A stretch of DNA of 11,411 nucleotides from Prevotella sp. CAG:924 (GCA_000431975.1 HF988437.1:1-11411); one strand, 5' to 3'; shown: positions 1 to 6,805, counted from the first letter of the stretch. Notes: generated from the sequence alone by a model not told the origin. Translations and numbers: made by a program.

Positions 1-1770
1 TTTACTCTTGTTCGATTTATTTTGTAGTCCAATAATAACAACACTTACCATAGCATTTGATTTCGCATTATTCCCCCATTTAAAAGATTGATATGCAAAA
101 CCAATTTCAATACCCTTTGAAAATATTTCAGGCCATAATAAAGCAACTGAATCACCTTGACAAATAGAATTTGTACTAACAAAAGCACATCTGGATTTTA
201 CATTTTTTATATATAAACTACCCTTATAAAACCAAGCTGCAATATAATCTAAATTTTTATAGTTGGTAAAATTTCCACAAACAAAAGACATATCTAATTT
301 TTGTTTTATGTCTTGCATAGAACTTCCCAAATACGGAGGATTCCCCATAACGTAAACTTCTTCATCCGACGTGTGCGGACAAACAGTATTCCAATCAAGA
401 CGACAGGCATTACCACAGACGATATGTCCGCTTGGACGAAGAGGTAAGGCGTCAATATGAACGCCTAACGAAGAATAAAACTTATTGTTCATCTGATGCT
501 CTGCCAGCCAAAGTGAAAGCGTCGCCGTATCACAAGCAAAGTCATCAATCTCGATGCCATAAAATTGTTGTAGAGTAATACTCGACATCGGCAGCTCTGA
601 ATCACCAAGTTGAAGCAAGGCTTCCCATATTTCAATTTCAAGTTCACGGATGCGTTTATAGCTGACAATCAAGAAATTGCCACTACCACAGGCAGGATCA
701 AAAAACTTGATTTTACTGAGCCGCGCCAATAACTTACGCAAACGTTTCGTGTCTTTCGTATCCTTGGCAACATTGAACTCATTGCGCAGTTCGTCGAGAA
801 ACAGCGGACGGATCAGTTTCATTATATTTGGCACAGACGTATAGTGCATTCCAAGTCCGGCACGCATTTCAGGTGTGACAACAGCCTGGATCATCGAGCC
901 GAAGATGTCGGGATTGATATCCTTCCAGTCGAAGTCTCCACATTTTATCATCAGCACGCGTACGCGGCGGCTAAGTGTAGGTATAGGCACACGTTTCTTG
1001 AACAATCCACCGTTTACGTATGGAAAAGCAGTAAACTGCTTGGGCAAAGTATTGCGTATGGCAGGATCGTTGGTAGACATAGCGAAAAAGGCCCGGTCGA
1101 TAAACTCAGCCAGGTCGTGCCCGTCTTCAGCCGTATGCTGCTTGATTGCATTCGTGAAAAGATTTTGCTCTGGAAACAGATTGGTATCTTCAGCAAAATA
1201 ACAGAAAAGCAGACGCGACATGAAGATATTAAGGTTGTGCATCTCCTCCTTATTCTTTATGTCGTTATGACGACGTATCTCGTCAAATATCTTCGCCATA
1301 AGTTCGGCCGACTTCACATCCGCCTCAGCTTCCTCCAAGTTGCGAATCTTCTCTATGCCGGCAAGAGGATAGAAAAAGTCAAAATCCTTCCACATCAGCG
1401 AGACTTCATTCTCGTAAATGTCTTGCTCCTTTGGGTCATAGGCAACAATGATCTTGCCATCGCTTACTACATAAAGACGTGGTGAATGCTTCACTATTTT
1501 GGGGTCGGCCTGCATCGCCTTTATCTCATCGTGAAAGTCAACAGCTCCTTTCGGCCTGTATGCAATGATGTTTGGAACTAGCACCGTCCTTCCATCCTTT
1601 GCCTTGTTGCCGACGCCATCACGTATACGGCGGATGTTACCATCACCATAGCCACAGAATATCCGTAAAAGGTCGTATACGAGTTCGTTACCGTCTGGCT
1701 GCTTTTCGTTCAGACGTTCCAACGCATCTTGTGCTTCAATATGTGAGAATGATTTCGTTTTCTTTGCCAT
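1..1770 (-). CDS. MmeI-family N6-adenine DNA methyltransferase, N-terminal 590 codons (C-terminus beyond left edge)
   Basis: Read on the minus strand from an ATG at 1770, the frame stays open to base 1. The protein would methylate adenine in a specific DNA site using S-adenosylmethionine. Visible landmarks, in order: an N-terminal domain (about 1-140); a helical segment with FCYFAED (189-195) and, further on, a FPYVNGGLF stretch, both typical of the MmeI-like helical spacer; SAM-binding motif I, DPACGSGNF (358-366); and catalytic motif IV, NPPY (477-480). After that come LDYIAAWF and AFVSTNSICQG stretches usual in this family. The target-recognition domain is mostly outside the window. MmeI-type enzymes carry a D-X9-EXK nuclease motif near residue 70. 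I find none here: the only EIK in that area has arginine, not aspartate, ten residues earlier. It may therefore be a methylase only, working with separate nuclease or DISARM-type genes. GC content is about 45% before the NPPY codons and about 28% after. Family call is firm; the defence-system assignment is inference. Confidence 0.88.
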   Translation of the reverse strand, partial: MAKKTKSFSHIEAQDALERLNEKQPDGNELVYDLLRIFCGYGDGNIRRIRDGVGNKAKDGRTVLVPNIIAYRPKGAVDFHDEIKAMQADPKIVKHSPRLYVVSDGKIIVAYDPKEQDIYENEVSLMWKDFDFFYPLAGIEKIRNLEEAEADVKSAELMAKIFDEIRRHNDIKNKEEMHNLNIFMSRLLFCYFAEDTNLFPEQNLFTNAIKQHTAEDGHDLAEFIDRAFFAMSTNDPAIRNTLPKQFTAFPYVNGGLFKKRVPIPTLSRRVRVLMIKCGDFDWKDINPDIFGSMIQAVVTPEMRAGLGMHYTSVPNIMKLIRPLFLDELRNEFNVAKDTKDTKRLRKLLARLSKIKFFDPACGSGNFLIVSYKRIRELEIEIWEALLQLGDSELPMSSITLQQFYGIEIDDFACDTATLSLWLAEHQMNNKFYSSLGVHIDALPLRPSGHIVCGNACRLDWNTVCPHTSDEEVYVMGNPPYLGSSMQDIKQKLDMSFVCGNFTNYKNLDYIAAWFYKGSLYIKNVKSRCAFVSTNSICQGDSVALLWPEIFSKGIEIGFAYQSFKWGNNAKSNAMVSVVIIGLQNKSNKSK

Positions 1771-1844
1771 ATTGGTGTATTCTCTTTCCGCCAGAAATAT
1801 GTTAAGGCGGTTTAGGTCTCTGTTTATGTTCTAAATATTAAAGG

Positions 1845-1852
1845 CAAAGATA
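1845..1852 (-). promoter_or_regulatory. Bacteroidetes -7 promoter box for the methyltransferase
   Basis: The minus strand reads TATCTTTG, an exact match to the Bacteroidetes housekeeping -7 consensus TAnnTTTG. It faces the methyltransferase start at 1770 and leaves a leader of roughly 70 nt. I see no convincing -33 TTTG element at the usual distance. Confidence 0.55.
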
Positions 1853-1901
1853 ATGTTTTTCTTTAAATTCTTGCGTAATGTTCCCCTTAAAAATCACATT
1901 T

Positions 1902-1934
1902 CAGCAAGACGTATTCTTTGAAAACGTCTCGTTG
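1902..1934. repeat. Dyad upstream of the methyltransferase promoter
   Basis: AGACGTATTC (1907-1916) and GAAAACGTCT (1920-1929) pair with one mismatch around a TTT loop. A further four outer pairs (one G-U) follow after an A/C mismatch. No T-run follows on either strand, so a terminator is unlikely. It lies about 50 bp upstream of the minus-strand -7 box, where an operator for a regulator could sit. That role is inference. Confidence 0.35.
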
Positions 1935-2074
1935 ATCTTGTCAATCAAAATAAAAGGATGCACATAGCTTTTGGAGATCGTAGATTTCGATCACACGAAG
2001 CACAACGACAGGATTGTTTCCCTTATGCTACAATACTTTTTTCAGGGATATAGAAGCCGGATCCTTGCCAAAAG

Positions 2075-2204
2075 CTCCGACGGGGTCTCCATCGCAGAAC
2101 GGAGGCGACCGGCACCAGACAGAAACCATCTTGCCAAATATAGGTAGCAAGGGAAAATATGCTGTTTTTATTATATACCGCCATCTTAGAAGGTTGGTGC
2201 CGGT
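2075..2204. repeat. Nested inverted repeats in the 1771-2388 intergenic region
   Basis: This gene-free stretch holds a perfect 10-bp inverted repeat, ACCGGCACCA (2108-2117) and TGGTGCCGGT (2195-2204). Between its arms lies a small hairpin, CTTGC (2130-2134) with GCAAG (2147-2151). Just outside the left arm, CTCCG (2075-2079) pairs with CGGAG (2100-2104). A minus-strand TATATTTG (2135-2142) fits the -7 consensus. No protein can be supported: the open frames have no convincing start and no recognisable motif. It may be a structured RNA or a member of an intergenic repeat family. The rest of 1771-2388 shows only the promoters and dyad listed separately. Confidence 0.3.
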
Positions 2205-2294
2205 GAATACCGCCCAATCCTGCCAACATAGCGACAATCATCTAGTCCGACTCGAAAAACGAGGATTTTCCTTTTCCACTACCCACACTCTCAC

Positions 2295-2302
2295 TATCTT
2301 TG
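2295..2302 (+). promoter_or_regulatory. Bacteroidetes -7 promoter box for the repeat lipoprotein
   Basis: TATCTTTG matches TAnnTTTG exactly and lies 86 nt before the ATG at 2389, giving a leader of about 80 nt. Its presence supports starting the lipoprotein gene at 2389, because the frame, although open from 2014, would otherwise run through the promoter. No clear -33 element is visible. Confidence 0.6.
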
Positions 2303-2388
2303 CAAAAAATGATGCTCCATGTGTCACAAACGCGATAATGCTGCGTAATACATATAAACAGAGAACAAAATTAAAACATACATATATT

Positions 2389-3687
2389 ATGAAAATAAAA
2401 GCATTGACACTGGCCATCCTTGCCACGACATTCTACATGATGTCATGCAGTGCCACCAAAAGCACGACAGAGAGCACGACCAGTAAGATAGCGCTGACCG
2501 ACGACCATGAGGTGGAAAAGACCCTGAAGATGGGAGAAATCAATGGAATCCGGTCCGAACTGGTTGTGGAGATCCACTACACGCAAGGCTCAAACTCCTC
2601 TGTGAAGGTACGCACGACGCAGAAGACTCTGGAAAGGACCGACCTCTCGATGAACGGGTCAACCCTGGTCATCAAACAGAAACATAATACGGAGGAGGAT
2701 TTCCGTATGGACAAGATTACGTTCTACATCACGTCGCCCAAGCTGAACAGCCTGAACAACTCCGGACATATGGAGTTCATATCCGACCAGATGAGGACGA
2801 ACAACCTGCAGATAAACAACTCCGGAATATGCTCCATAGAAATGAACGGTACCCACGACAAAGGCGACAACGGCCTGAGCATCGACAACTCGGGAAGGCT
2901 GACGGTCAAGGTCCCGACGATAGACACAAAACTCTTCTCGCTGGACAACACGGGCATCCTGACATTAGAGAATAAGGACATCACCGGCGGACTGTCATTG
3001 GACAACTCCGGACGACTCGACTTCTCGGGCAACATAAAAGGCCAGGGCGCCGAGGTGTACAACGACGGAATATGCTCCATGACCAGCACGCTCAGCCTCA
3101 CCGGCAGCTACAGCTGCAACAATAAAGGACGACTGGAGATGAAAGGCAACGTGAAAGGCACGACAGCCGAACTGTACAACAGCGGAATATGCACCATGAC
3201 CAGCGCGCTCGACCTTACCGACAGCTACAGCTGCGACAATAAAGGACGCCTGGAGATGACCGGCAACGTGAAAGGCACGACGGCCGAGCTGTACAACAGC
3301 GGAGTATGCAAGATGAACGGCTCGTTCACGCTACAAGGCGACTATTCATATAAAAACGCAGGACGAGCAGACAACAACGGTGACGTGACGGCCCGGACCA
3401 TCACCATCTCCAACTCGGGGATGGACAACAGGACCGGTAGTCTGAAAGCGGACAAGCTGTCCATGTCCGTAAACGGACGCAGCGAATATGACATGAGCTT
3501 CAACGGTGGCAATGCGAAGCTCAACTGTAGCGGAATCGGCCAGTTCAAGCTCGCGCTCAACTGCCAGAGCCTTAACGTCTATTCCAGCGGACGCATCAAC
3601 GTGGTCCTCTCCGGAACGGCCGACAAGACCTCGTTTGACGGCACGGGAGTATCGAATGTGAACACATCAAGACTGAACAAGTTCTGA
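2389..3687 (+). CDS. Repeat-rich surface lipoprotein with DUF2807 (GIN)-like region, 432 aa
   Basis: An exported lipoprotein of unknown function. The start at 2389 gives a signal peptide with a basic N-terminus and hydrophobic core ending in YMMSC, so Cys20 should be lipidated. The frame is open upstream to 2014, but that part has no signal peptide and contains the promoter. Residues 50-145 resemble the DUF2807 'head GIN' fold (putative adhesin): a short strand-rich region with a TSPKLNSLNNSG stretch. From about 117 to the end, the motif N-[ST]-G recurs at intervals of roughly 20 residues, as expected for a beta-solenoid. Three 39-residue units start at 201, 240 and 279, with a worn fourth at 318. 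Several units carry cysteine after GI/GV (GIC, GVC) and in YSC. It precedes the ECF sigma gene by 94 nt and could be its target or sensor; this is inference. A minor structural or adhesive role is equally possible. Confidence 0.85.
   Translation: MKIKALTLAILATTFYMMSCSATKSTTESTTSKIALTDDHEVEKTLKMGEINGIRSELVVEIHYTQGSNSSVKVRTTQKTLERTDLSMNGSTLVIKQKHNTEEDFRMDKITFYITSPKLNSLNNSGHMEFISDQMRTNNLQINNSGICSIEMNGTHDKGDNGLSIDNSGRLTVKVPTIDTKLFSLDNTGILTLENKDITGGLSLDNSGRLDFSGNIKGQGAEVYNDGICSMTSTLSLTGSYSCNNKGRLEMKGNVKGTTAELYNSGICTMTSALDLTDSYSCDNKGRLEMTGNVKGTTAELYNSGVCKMNGSFTLQGDYSYKNAGRADNNGDVTARTITISNSGMDNRTGSLKADKLSMSVNGRSEYDMSFNGGNAKLNCSGIGQFKLALNCQSLNVYSSGRINVVLSGTADKTSFDGTGVSNVNTSRLNKF
2989..3456 (+). repeat. 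117-bp in-frame tandem repeats inside the lipoprotein gene
   Basis: Units begin at 2989, 3106, 3223 and 3340, exactly 117 bp (39 codons) apart. The second and third are close copies, with only about seven differences over their first 90 bases, then diverging. The first is recognisably related and the fourth is strongly worn. Each encodes two strand-turn steps of the type NxGRLEM..NVKG and AELYNSGIC. The exact spacing points to tandem duplication, so copy number could vary between strains. Confidence 0.85.
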
Positions 3688-3721
3688 TCTCCCCCTCGGC
3701 AGGCGGATGACGAGAGGAACG

Positions 3722-3741
3722 GCAGCCGTGCCCGCGGCTGC
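3722..3741 (+). other. GC-rich stem-loop between lipoprotein and sigma genes
   Basis: GCAGCCG and CGGCTGC form a perfect 7-bp stem around a 6-nt loop, 34 nt after the lipoprotein stop. No U-run follows, so it is not a standard intrinsic terminator. It could protect the 3' end of the lipoprotein message or uncouple its level from the downstream sigma gene. Confidence 0.35.
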
Positions 3742-3781
3742 GACAGGGACCTCCAGAAAAGGAAACAGCACAGACTAAGAC

Positions 3782-4267
3782 ATGACAACGGAAGAATTCG
3801 AACACGAAGCCGGACAACTGCGTCCCATGCTCGTGGCGACAGCCACACGCATGCTGGGAAGCACCAGCGAGGCTGAGGACGCAGCACAGGAGACACTTGC
3901 GAAGCTGTGGGCCATGCGCGACGAGCTGCACAGCCCCATGGCGGCCCTGGCGCGTGCCATTGTCAGGAATCTGTGCATAGACTATCAGCGGAGACGCCAT
4001 GCGGTCATGGTGCCGCTGACCGACCAGCAACGCGACATGACGGAGACCACTGCGGACAACGATCCTTTCGTCCACGTGATGAAAGTCATCGACCGGCTCC
4101 CGGCGGCACAGCAGGTGGCTCTGCGCCTGCGGCATATCGACGGCATGAGCACGGCAGACATCGCAAGACTCACCGGAGCCAGCGAGGCCGCAGTGCGCAA
4201 GACGCTCAGCAGAGCTCGCATGGCGGTGAGAAGACATTATCTTGAAGACATCGAAAATGAACAGTAA
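3782..4267 (+). CDS. ECF-type RNA polymerase sigma factor, 161 aa
   Basis: A small sigma-70 family protein that would direct RNA polymerase to a limited set of promoters. Region 2 spans about residues 11-75, with SEAEDAAQETLAKLW (29-43), the core-binding signature of ECF factors. Region 4 spans about 106-151, with LPAAQQVALRLRHIDGMS followed by a helix-turn-helix (TADIARLTGASEAAVRKTLS) and a basic end. There is no region 1.1 or region 3, as normal for the class, and the length is typical. The ATG at 3782 begins directly at the expected N-terminus. Its last 11 bases overlap the next gene, a membrane protein, which is the usual arrangement for a sigma factor with its anti-sigma partner. No ECF-type promoter could be recognised, so autoregulation is unproven. 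Confidence 0.93.
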   Translation: MTTEEFEHEAGQLRPMLVATATRMLGSTSEAEDAAQETLAKLWAMRDELHSPMAALARAIVRNLCIDYQRRRHAVMVPLTDQQRDMTETTADNDPFVHVMKVIDRLPAAQQVALRLRHIDGMSTADIARLTGASEAAVRKTLSRARMAVRRHYLEDIENEQ

Positions 4268-4766
4268 AAAGACAAAAGAGATAGAAAGGCTCATGGAGCG
4301 GTTCTTCGACGGAGAGACGACGACGGAGGAAGAGGCACGGCTCTACAGGGTGTTCAGGCACAAGAGGCTGCCCGACAGCCTTGAGCGGATGCGGCCTGTG
4401 ATGGAGGCGTTCGGCTCCATGAGCGAGGAAAAGCCGCGGCGGGCGGTCAGCGTGAGCCTCATGCGGCGGGCGATGGTTGGCATCGCGGCCATGTTCGCAG
4501 TGATCATAGGCATAGCCCTCTATTCTGACTATCACCACGAGCAGCAGCTGGCACGCCTCTATGGCGGCAGCTATGTCATCGAGAACGGCCGGCGCATAGA
4601 CGACCTGACAGAGATACAGGACGACATAGAGCAGACGCTCGCCGACTCGCGCCGCATAGAGCAACACGCCAAACACAACGTCATCGACCATGCCGAGCAA
4701 GATGTGCTCAACAACATCTCCGATCCCGACATGCGTCGTGAGGTCGAAAACATGTTGAAAGAATAA
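4257..4766 (+). CDS. One-pass membrane protein, probable anti-sigma factor, 169 aa
   Basis: Probably holds the preceding ECF sigma factor inactive at the inner membrane until a signal arrives. The start at ATG 4257 lies inside the sigma gene (11-nt overlap), so translation is likely coupled. A TTG 15 nt earlier is possible but less likely. Residues 1-66 are charged and helical, starting KKTKEIERLMERFFDGETT, a pattern common at the start of Bacteroidetes anti-sigma proteins. One membrane segment follows at about 72-89 (VGIAAMFAVIIGIAL). The C-terminal 80 residues are hydrophilic and would be periplasmic. I see no zinc-binding HxxxCxxC motif and no FecR domain. The protein is shorter than FecR-type anti-sigma factors. 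The role rests on gene position and topology rather than a recognised domain. Confidence 0.72.
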   Translation: MNSKKTKEIERLMERFFDGETTTEEEARLYRVFRHKRLPDSLERMRPVMEAFGSMSEEKPRRAVSVSLMRRAMVGIAAMFAVIIGIALYSDYHHEQQLARLYGGSYVIENGRRIDDLTEIQDDIEQTLADSRRIEQHAKHNVIDHAEQDVLNNISDPDMRREVENMLKE

Positions 4767-4777
4767 ACACTAACGGT

Positions 4778-5191
4778 ATGAACATACGCAAAACTATCAT
4801 AATGGCGCTGCTGCTTGTCATCTCGACGATGAGTGCCATGGCACAGCACAGGATCGACGACATGATGGACAACTACTCGTCGCGCGGCACAAGCAGATAT
4901 ACGTCGGCAGTGGAACGCGACCCGAGGACACGCAAGGTGCTGAAGGTGGTGAACGTGCTGGAGTTGAACCATATCGGCATAAGCGAATTCATCAACGCCT
5001 TCAGACAAGACTCAAAAAGCGGCAACTTCACGGAGAAATACACCGAAGACGAGCTCACGCTCATGCTGACGGTACGCGGCGAACGGCAGAACCGCATATA
5101 CATGATGAACTGCAGTGGCGCATATAATCGGATGCAACGCAATACACGCTATAGCAAGGCGAAGATAACCGTCATCATAAAATACGAATGA
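4778..5191 (+). CDS. Small exported protein, DUF5024-like, 137 aa
   Basis: Function unknown. Residues 1-22 are a clear signal peptide ending AMA before Gln23, so the protein is exported; there is no lipobox. The mature part opens HRIDDMMDNYSS and contains TSAVERDPRTRKVLKVV, a pattern I associate with the Bacteroidetes family DUF5024; this match is from memory and not searched. One cysteine (Cys112) is present and no catalytic motif is visible. The gene starts 11 nt after the anti-sigma stop, so it is almost certainly in the same operon. I infer that it is either a periplasmic partner of the anti-sigma C-terminal domain or an output of the sigma factor. Confidence 0.75.
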   Translation: MNIRKTIIMALLLVISTMSAMAQHRIDDMMDNYSSRGTSRYTSAVERDPRTRKVLKVVNVLELNHIGISEFINAFRQDSKSGNFTEKYTEDELTLMLTVRGERQNRIYMMNCSGAYNRMQRNTRYSKAKITVIIKYE

Positions 5192-5275
5192 TCAGCAGGC
5201 AACAGACCGATGATCCATGACTGGATCCCGGCAGGCAGCAGACCGGCCTGACCTCACATACACCCCAGCCCTCTA

Positions 5276-5300
5276 CCGGATCTTCTTCCCGAAGACCCGG
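5276..5300 (+). other. Stem-loop downstream of the sigma operon
   Basis: CCGG-A-TCTTC pairs with GAAGA-C-CCGG (nine pairs and one A/C mismatch) around a 5-nt loop. It lies about 85 nt after the last operon gene and has no following U-run, so it is at best a weak terminator or an mRNA 3' end structure. Confidence 0.3.
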
Positions 5301-5390
5301 CACATTGCCCCCGAAAAGCCTTACATCCCTCACAGGGAAACTAGAAACAAGAAAATCCATAAATCTAAGTTCATCAGGATAATAAGCAAA

Positions 5391-5540
5391 ATGATTATCC
5401 CTATCCTTGCCGTCATGCTCTTTTGACTGAGCGTGACGGCACAGGATATTACTGAAGGAACGGCAAACTCACGGAGCAAGCCATACGTCCTTGATGAGCC
5501 GTGCCGATACTTTCCTCACAACCAGGCACATCCGATAAAC
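5391..5540 (+). pseudogene. Remnant of a small exported-protein gene, TGA inside the signal peptide
   Basis: From an ATG at 5391 the frame reads MIIPILAVMLF, then TGA at 5424-5426, then LSVTAQDITEGT in the same frame. Ignoring the TGA gives a well-formed signal peptide with an Ala-Gln end like that of the exported protein just upstream. Lysine-rich codons before the ATG (NKKIHKSKF) suggest the original start was further upstream. The frame stays open to 5717, but beyond about 5540 the translation no longer looks protein-like and runs into the next promoter, so the right end is approximate. It is probably a decayed last gene of the sigma operon. A sequencing error, or chance openness, cannot be excluded. 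Apart from the hairpin, the dyad and the promoter, nothing else is visible in 5192-5713. Confidence 0.38.
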
Positions 5541-5641
5541 GGACAAAACAGCCATTGGGAAACAAGGCTGAACACATCATTAATACGATCTGATACTCTG
5601 AAGCGGGCCCCTTTCATCTGTCCGATTCTTTATAAACTTTA

Positions 5642-5687
5642 TATAGGCTTATTCTTCATTTTTAACCATCTAAAAGATGAGCCTATA
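5642..5687. repeat. Dyad overlapping the metallophosphoesterase promoter region
   Basis: TATAGGCT (5642-5649) and AGCCTATA (5680-5687) are perfect 8-bp inverted arms 30 nt apart, with further partial pairing inward. The right arm ends 11 bp before the -7 box, over the expected -33 region, so it is a candidate operator. It could also be a weak terminator for transcripts coming from upstream, but no U-run follows. Confidence 0.4.
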
Positions 5688-5698
5688 AAGAAAATCAC

Positions 5699-5706
5699 TA
5701 ACTTTG
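5699..5706 (+). promoter_or_regulatory. -7 promoter box very close to the metallophosphoesterase start
   Basis: TAACTTTG matches TAnnTTTG exactly. Only seven bases separate it from the ATG at 5714. Since transcription in Bacteroidetes begins a few bases after this box, the message would have almost no leader, or translation would begin at a later ATG (5747). Confidence 0.55.
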
Positions 5707-5713
5707 CGAATAG

Positions 5714-6685
5714 ATGAAAAAGCTTAAACTAAGACACAATACCCTCATGCGGCTCAACACGGCCGTTGCCTTGCTGCTGGCCGTCCCCGGCTTGCTCTTC
5801 CTCCTGTCGTGGATCTTCGTGGAGGCAAGATGGGCATGGATCGTGCCGGCCGTCTGGGAGGCAGCCATGCTCTACGGCATCGCCTTCGGTTGGCGGCACA
5901 TCGTCGTGCGACGTGCCACCTGCTCTTCCTCACTCCTGCCTGAGAGCTTCGACGGTTATCGCGTACTGCAGTTCTCCGACCTGCACATCGGCACCTTCTA
6001 CCGTAATCCCGGATTCATCCGCAAGCTCGTGAACATGATCAATGCCGAACGGCCCGACATGATCGTCTTCACCGGCGACATGGTCAACGTGAGTGCCTCA
6101 GAGGTGATTCCATTCATGAAAGATCTTGCAAAAATCAAGGCACCCGACGGTGTCTTCTCCATCATGGGCAACCACGACTACTGCGAATACGGAGAAGACA
6201 AGAGCGAGCATAACATCAAGAAAAATCAGAACGTACTCCGTCATCTTGAAGAGAAATTCGGCTGGAAACTGCTGATGAACGAGAACGCACTGATCACCCA
6301 TCCCAACCACCCGCTCGACCACATCGCCATCCTTGGCGTAGAGAACATCTCCAAGCCACCCTTCCCCAACTATGGCAACCTCGACCAGGCACTTGACGGC
6401 CTGCCCCGGGGAATGTTCAAGATCCTTCTCTCCCACGACCCCAGCCACTGGCGGCGCGGCGTGCTCCATCAGACCGACATCGCCCTGACACTCTCCGGAC
6501 ACACCCATGCCGGACAGATCCGTATCGGCCGTTTCTCTCCCGCACGCTGGGCATACAACGAATGGGGCGGCAAATACACGGAAGGATCCTCCATGCTCCA
6601 TGTCTCCCTCGGTCTGGGCGGCACCGTCCCCTTCCGCCTCGGAGCGTGGCCGGAGCTGAATGTCATAACGCTCAAGAAAGCATAG
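5714..6685 (+). CDS. Membrane-anchored metallophosphoesterase (YkuE/COG1408 type), 323 aa
   Basis: A calcineurin-like phosphoesterase with a two-metal active site. Two hydrophobic segments at about 12-36 and 41-59 anchor it in the inner membrane. The catalytic domain follows with all expected motifs: DLHIG (Asp89, His91), GDMVN (Asp122), GNHD (Asn153, His154), SHDPSHW (His241) and GHTHAGQ (His263, His265). The length is normal for the family. Known relatives hydrolyse different phosphate esters; the chlamydial relative LpxG acts in lipid A synthesis, but Bacteroidetes usually use LpxH for that step, so the substrate here is open. The start at 5714 is the first ATG after the promoter box and gives a basic N-terminus. 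ATG 5747 (Met12) would also leave a complete first membrane helix. The gene appears to be transcribed alone. Confidence 0.92.
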   Translation: MKKLKLRHNTLMRLNTAVALLLAVPGLLFLLSWIFVEARWAWIVPAVWEAAMLYGIAFGWRHIVVRRATCSSSLLPESFDGYRVLQFSDLHIGTFYRNPGFIRKLVNMINAERPDMIVFTGDMVNVSASEVIPFMKDLAKIKAPDGVFSIMGNHDYCEYGEDKSEHNIKKNQNVLRHLEEKFGWKLLMNENALITHPNHPLDHIAILGVENISKPPFPNYGNLDQALDGLPRGMFKILLSHDPSHWRRGVLHQTDIALTLSGHTHAGQIRIGRFSPARWAYNEWGGKYTEGSSMLHVSLGLGGTVPFRLGAWPELNVITLKKA

Positions 6686-6797
6686 CTAGCCTGCAAGAAT
6701 GTAAATATTTTAGCCCGTTTTACTTACGGTTTGTCATCTCATAAAATAAAAAAGGTGAAAGGGCATATAAGGATTTCCATTATCAAGACAAATTGAT

Positions 6798-6805
6798 TAT
6801 CTTTG
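6798..6805 (+). promoter_or_regulatory. -7 promoter box for diaminopimelate dehydrogenase
   Basis: TATCTTTG matches the TAnnTTTG consensus and leaves a leader of about 35 nt before the ATG at 6846. The leader is A-rich, with no Shine-Dalgarno sequence, as usual for Bacteroidetes. No clear -33 element was found. Confidence 0.6.

Noticed and set aside
844..1485. A 213-codon plus-strand open frame
   Set aside because: It lies opposite the methyltransferase frame, which carries the motifs. Its translation shows no recognisable features.
2023..2241. A 72-codon minus-strand open frame in the intergenic region
   Set aside because: It overlaps inverted repeats, has no supporting motif, and a second frame is equally open. 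Kept only as a possible repeat element.
2014..2388. A 125-codon N-terminal extension of the lipoprotein
   Set aside because: The extension contains the -7 promoter box and would bury the lipoprotein signal peptide in mid-protein.
3596..4294. A 232-codon minus-strand open frame opposite the sigma gene
   Set aside because: It is the GC-rich shadow of the clearly recognised ECF sigma factor and lipoprotein end.
5433..5717. A 94-codon open frame from GTG ending at the phosphoesterase start
   Set aside because: It starts inside a broken signal peptide and its second half covers a dyad and promoter, so it is unlikely to be a real gene as such.
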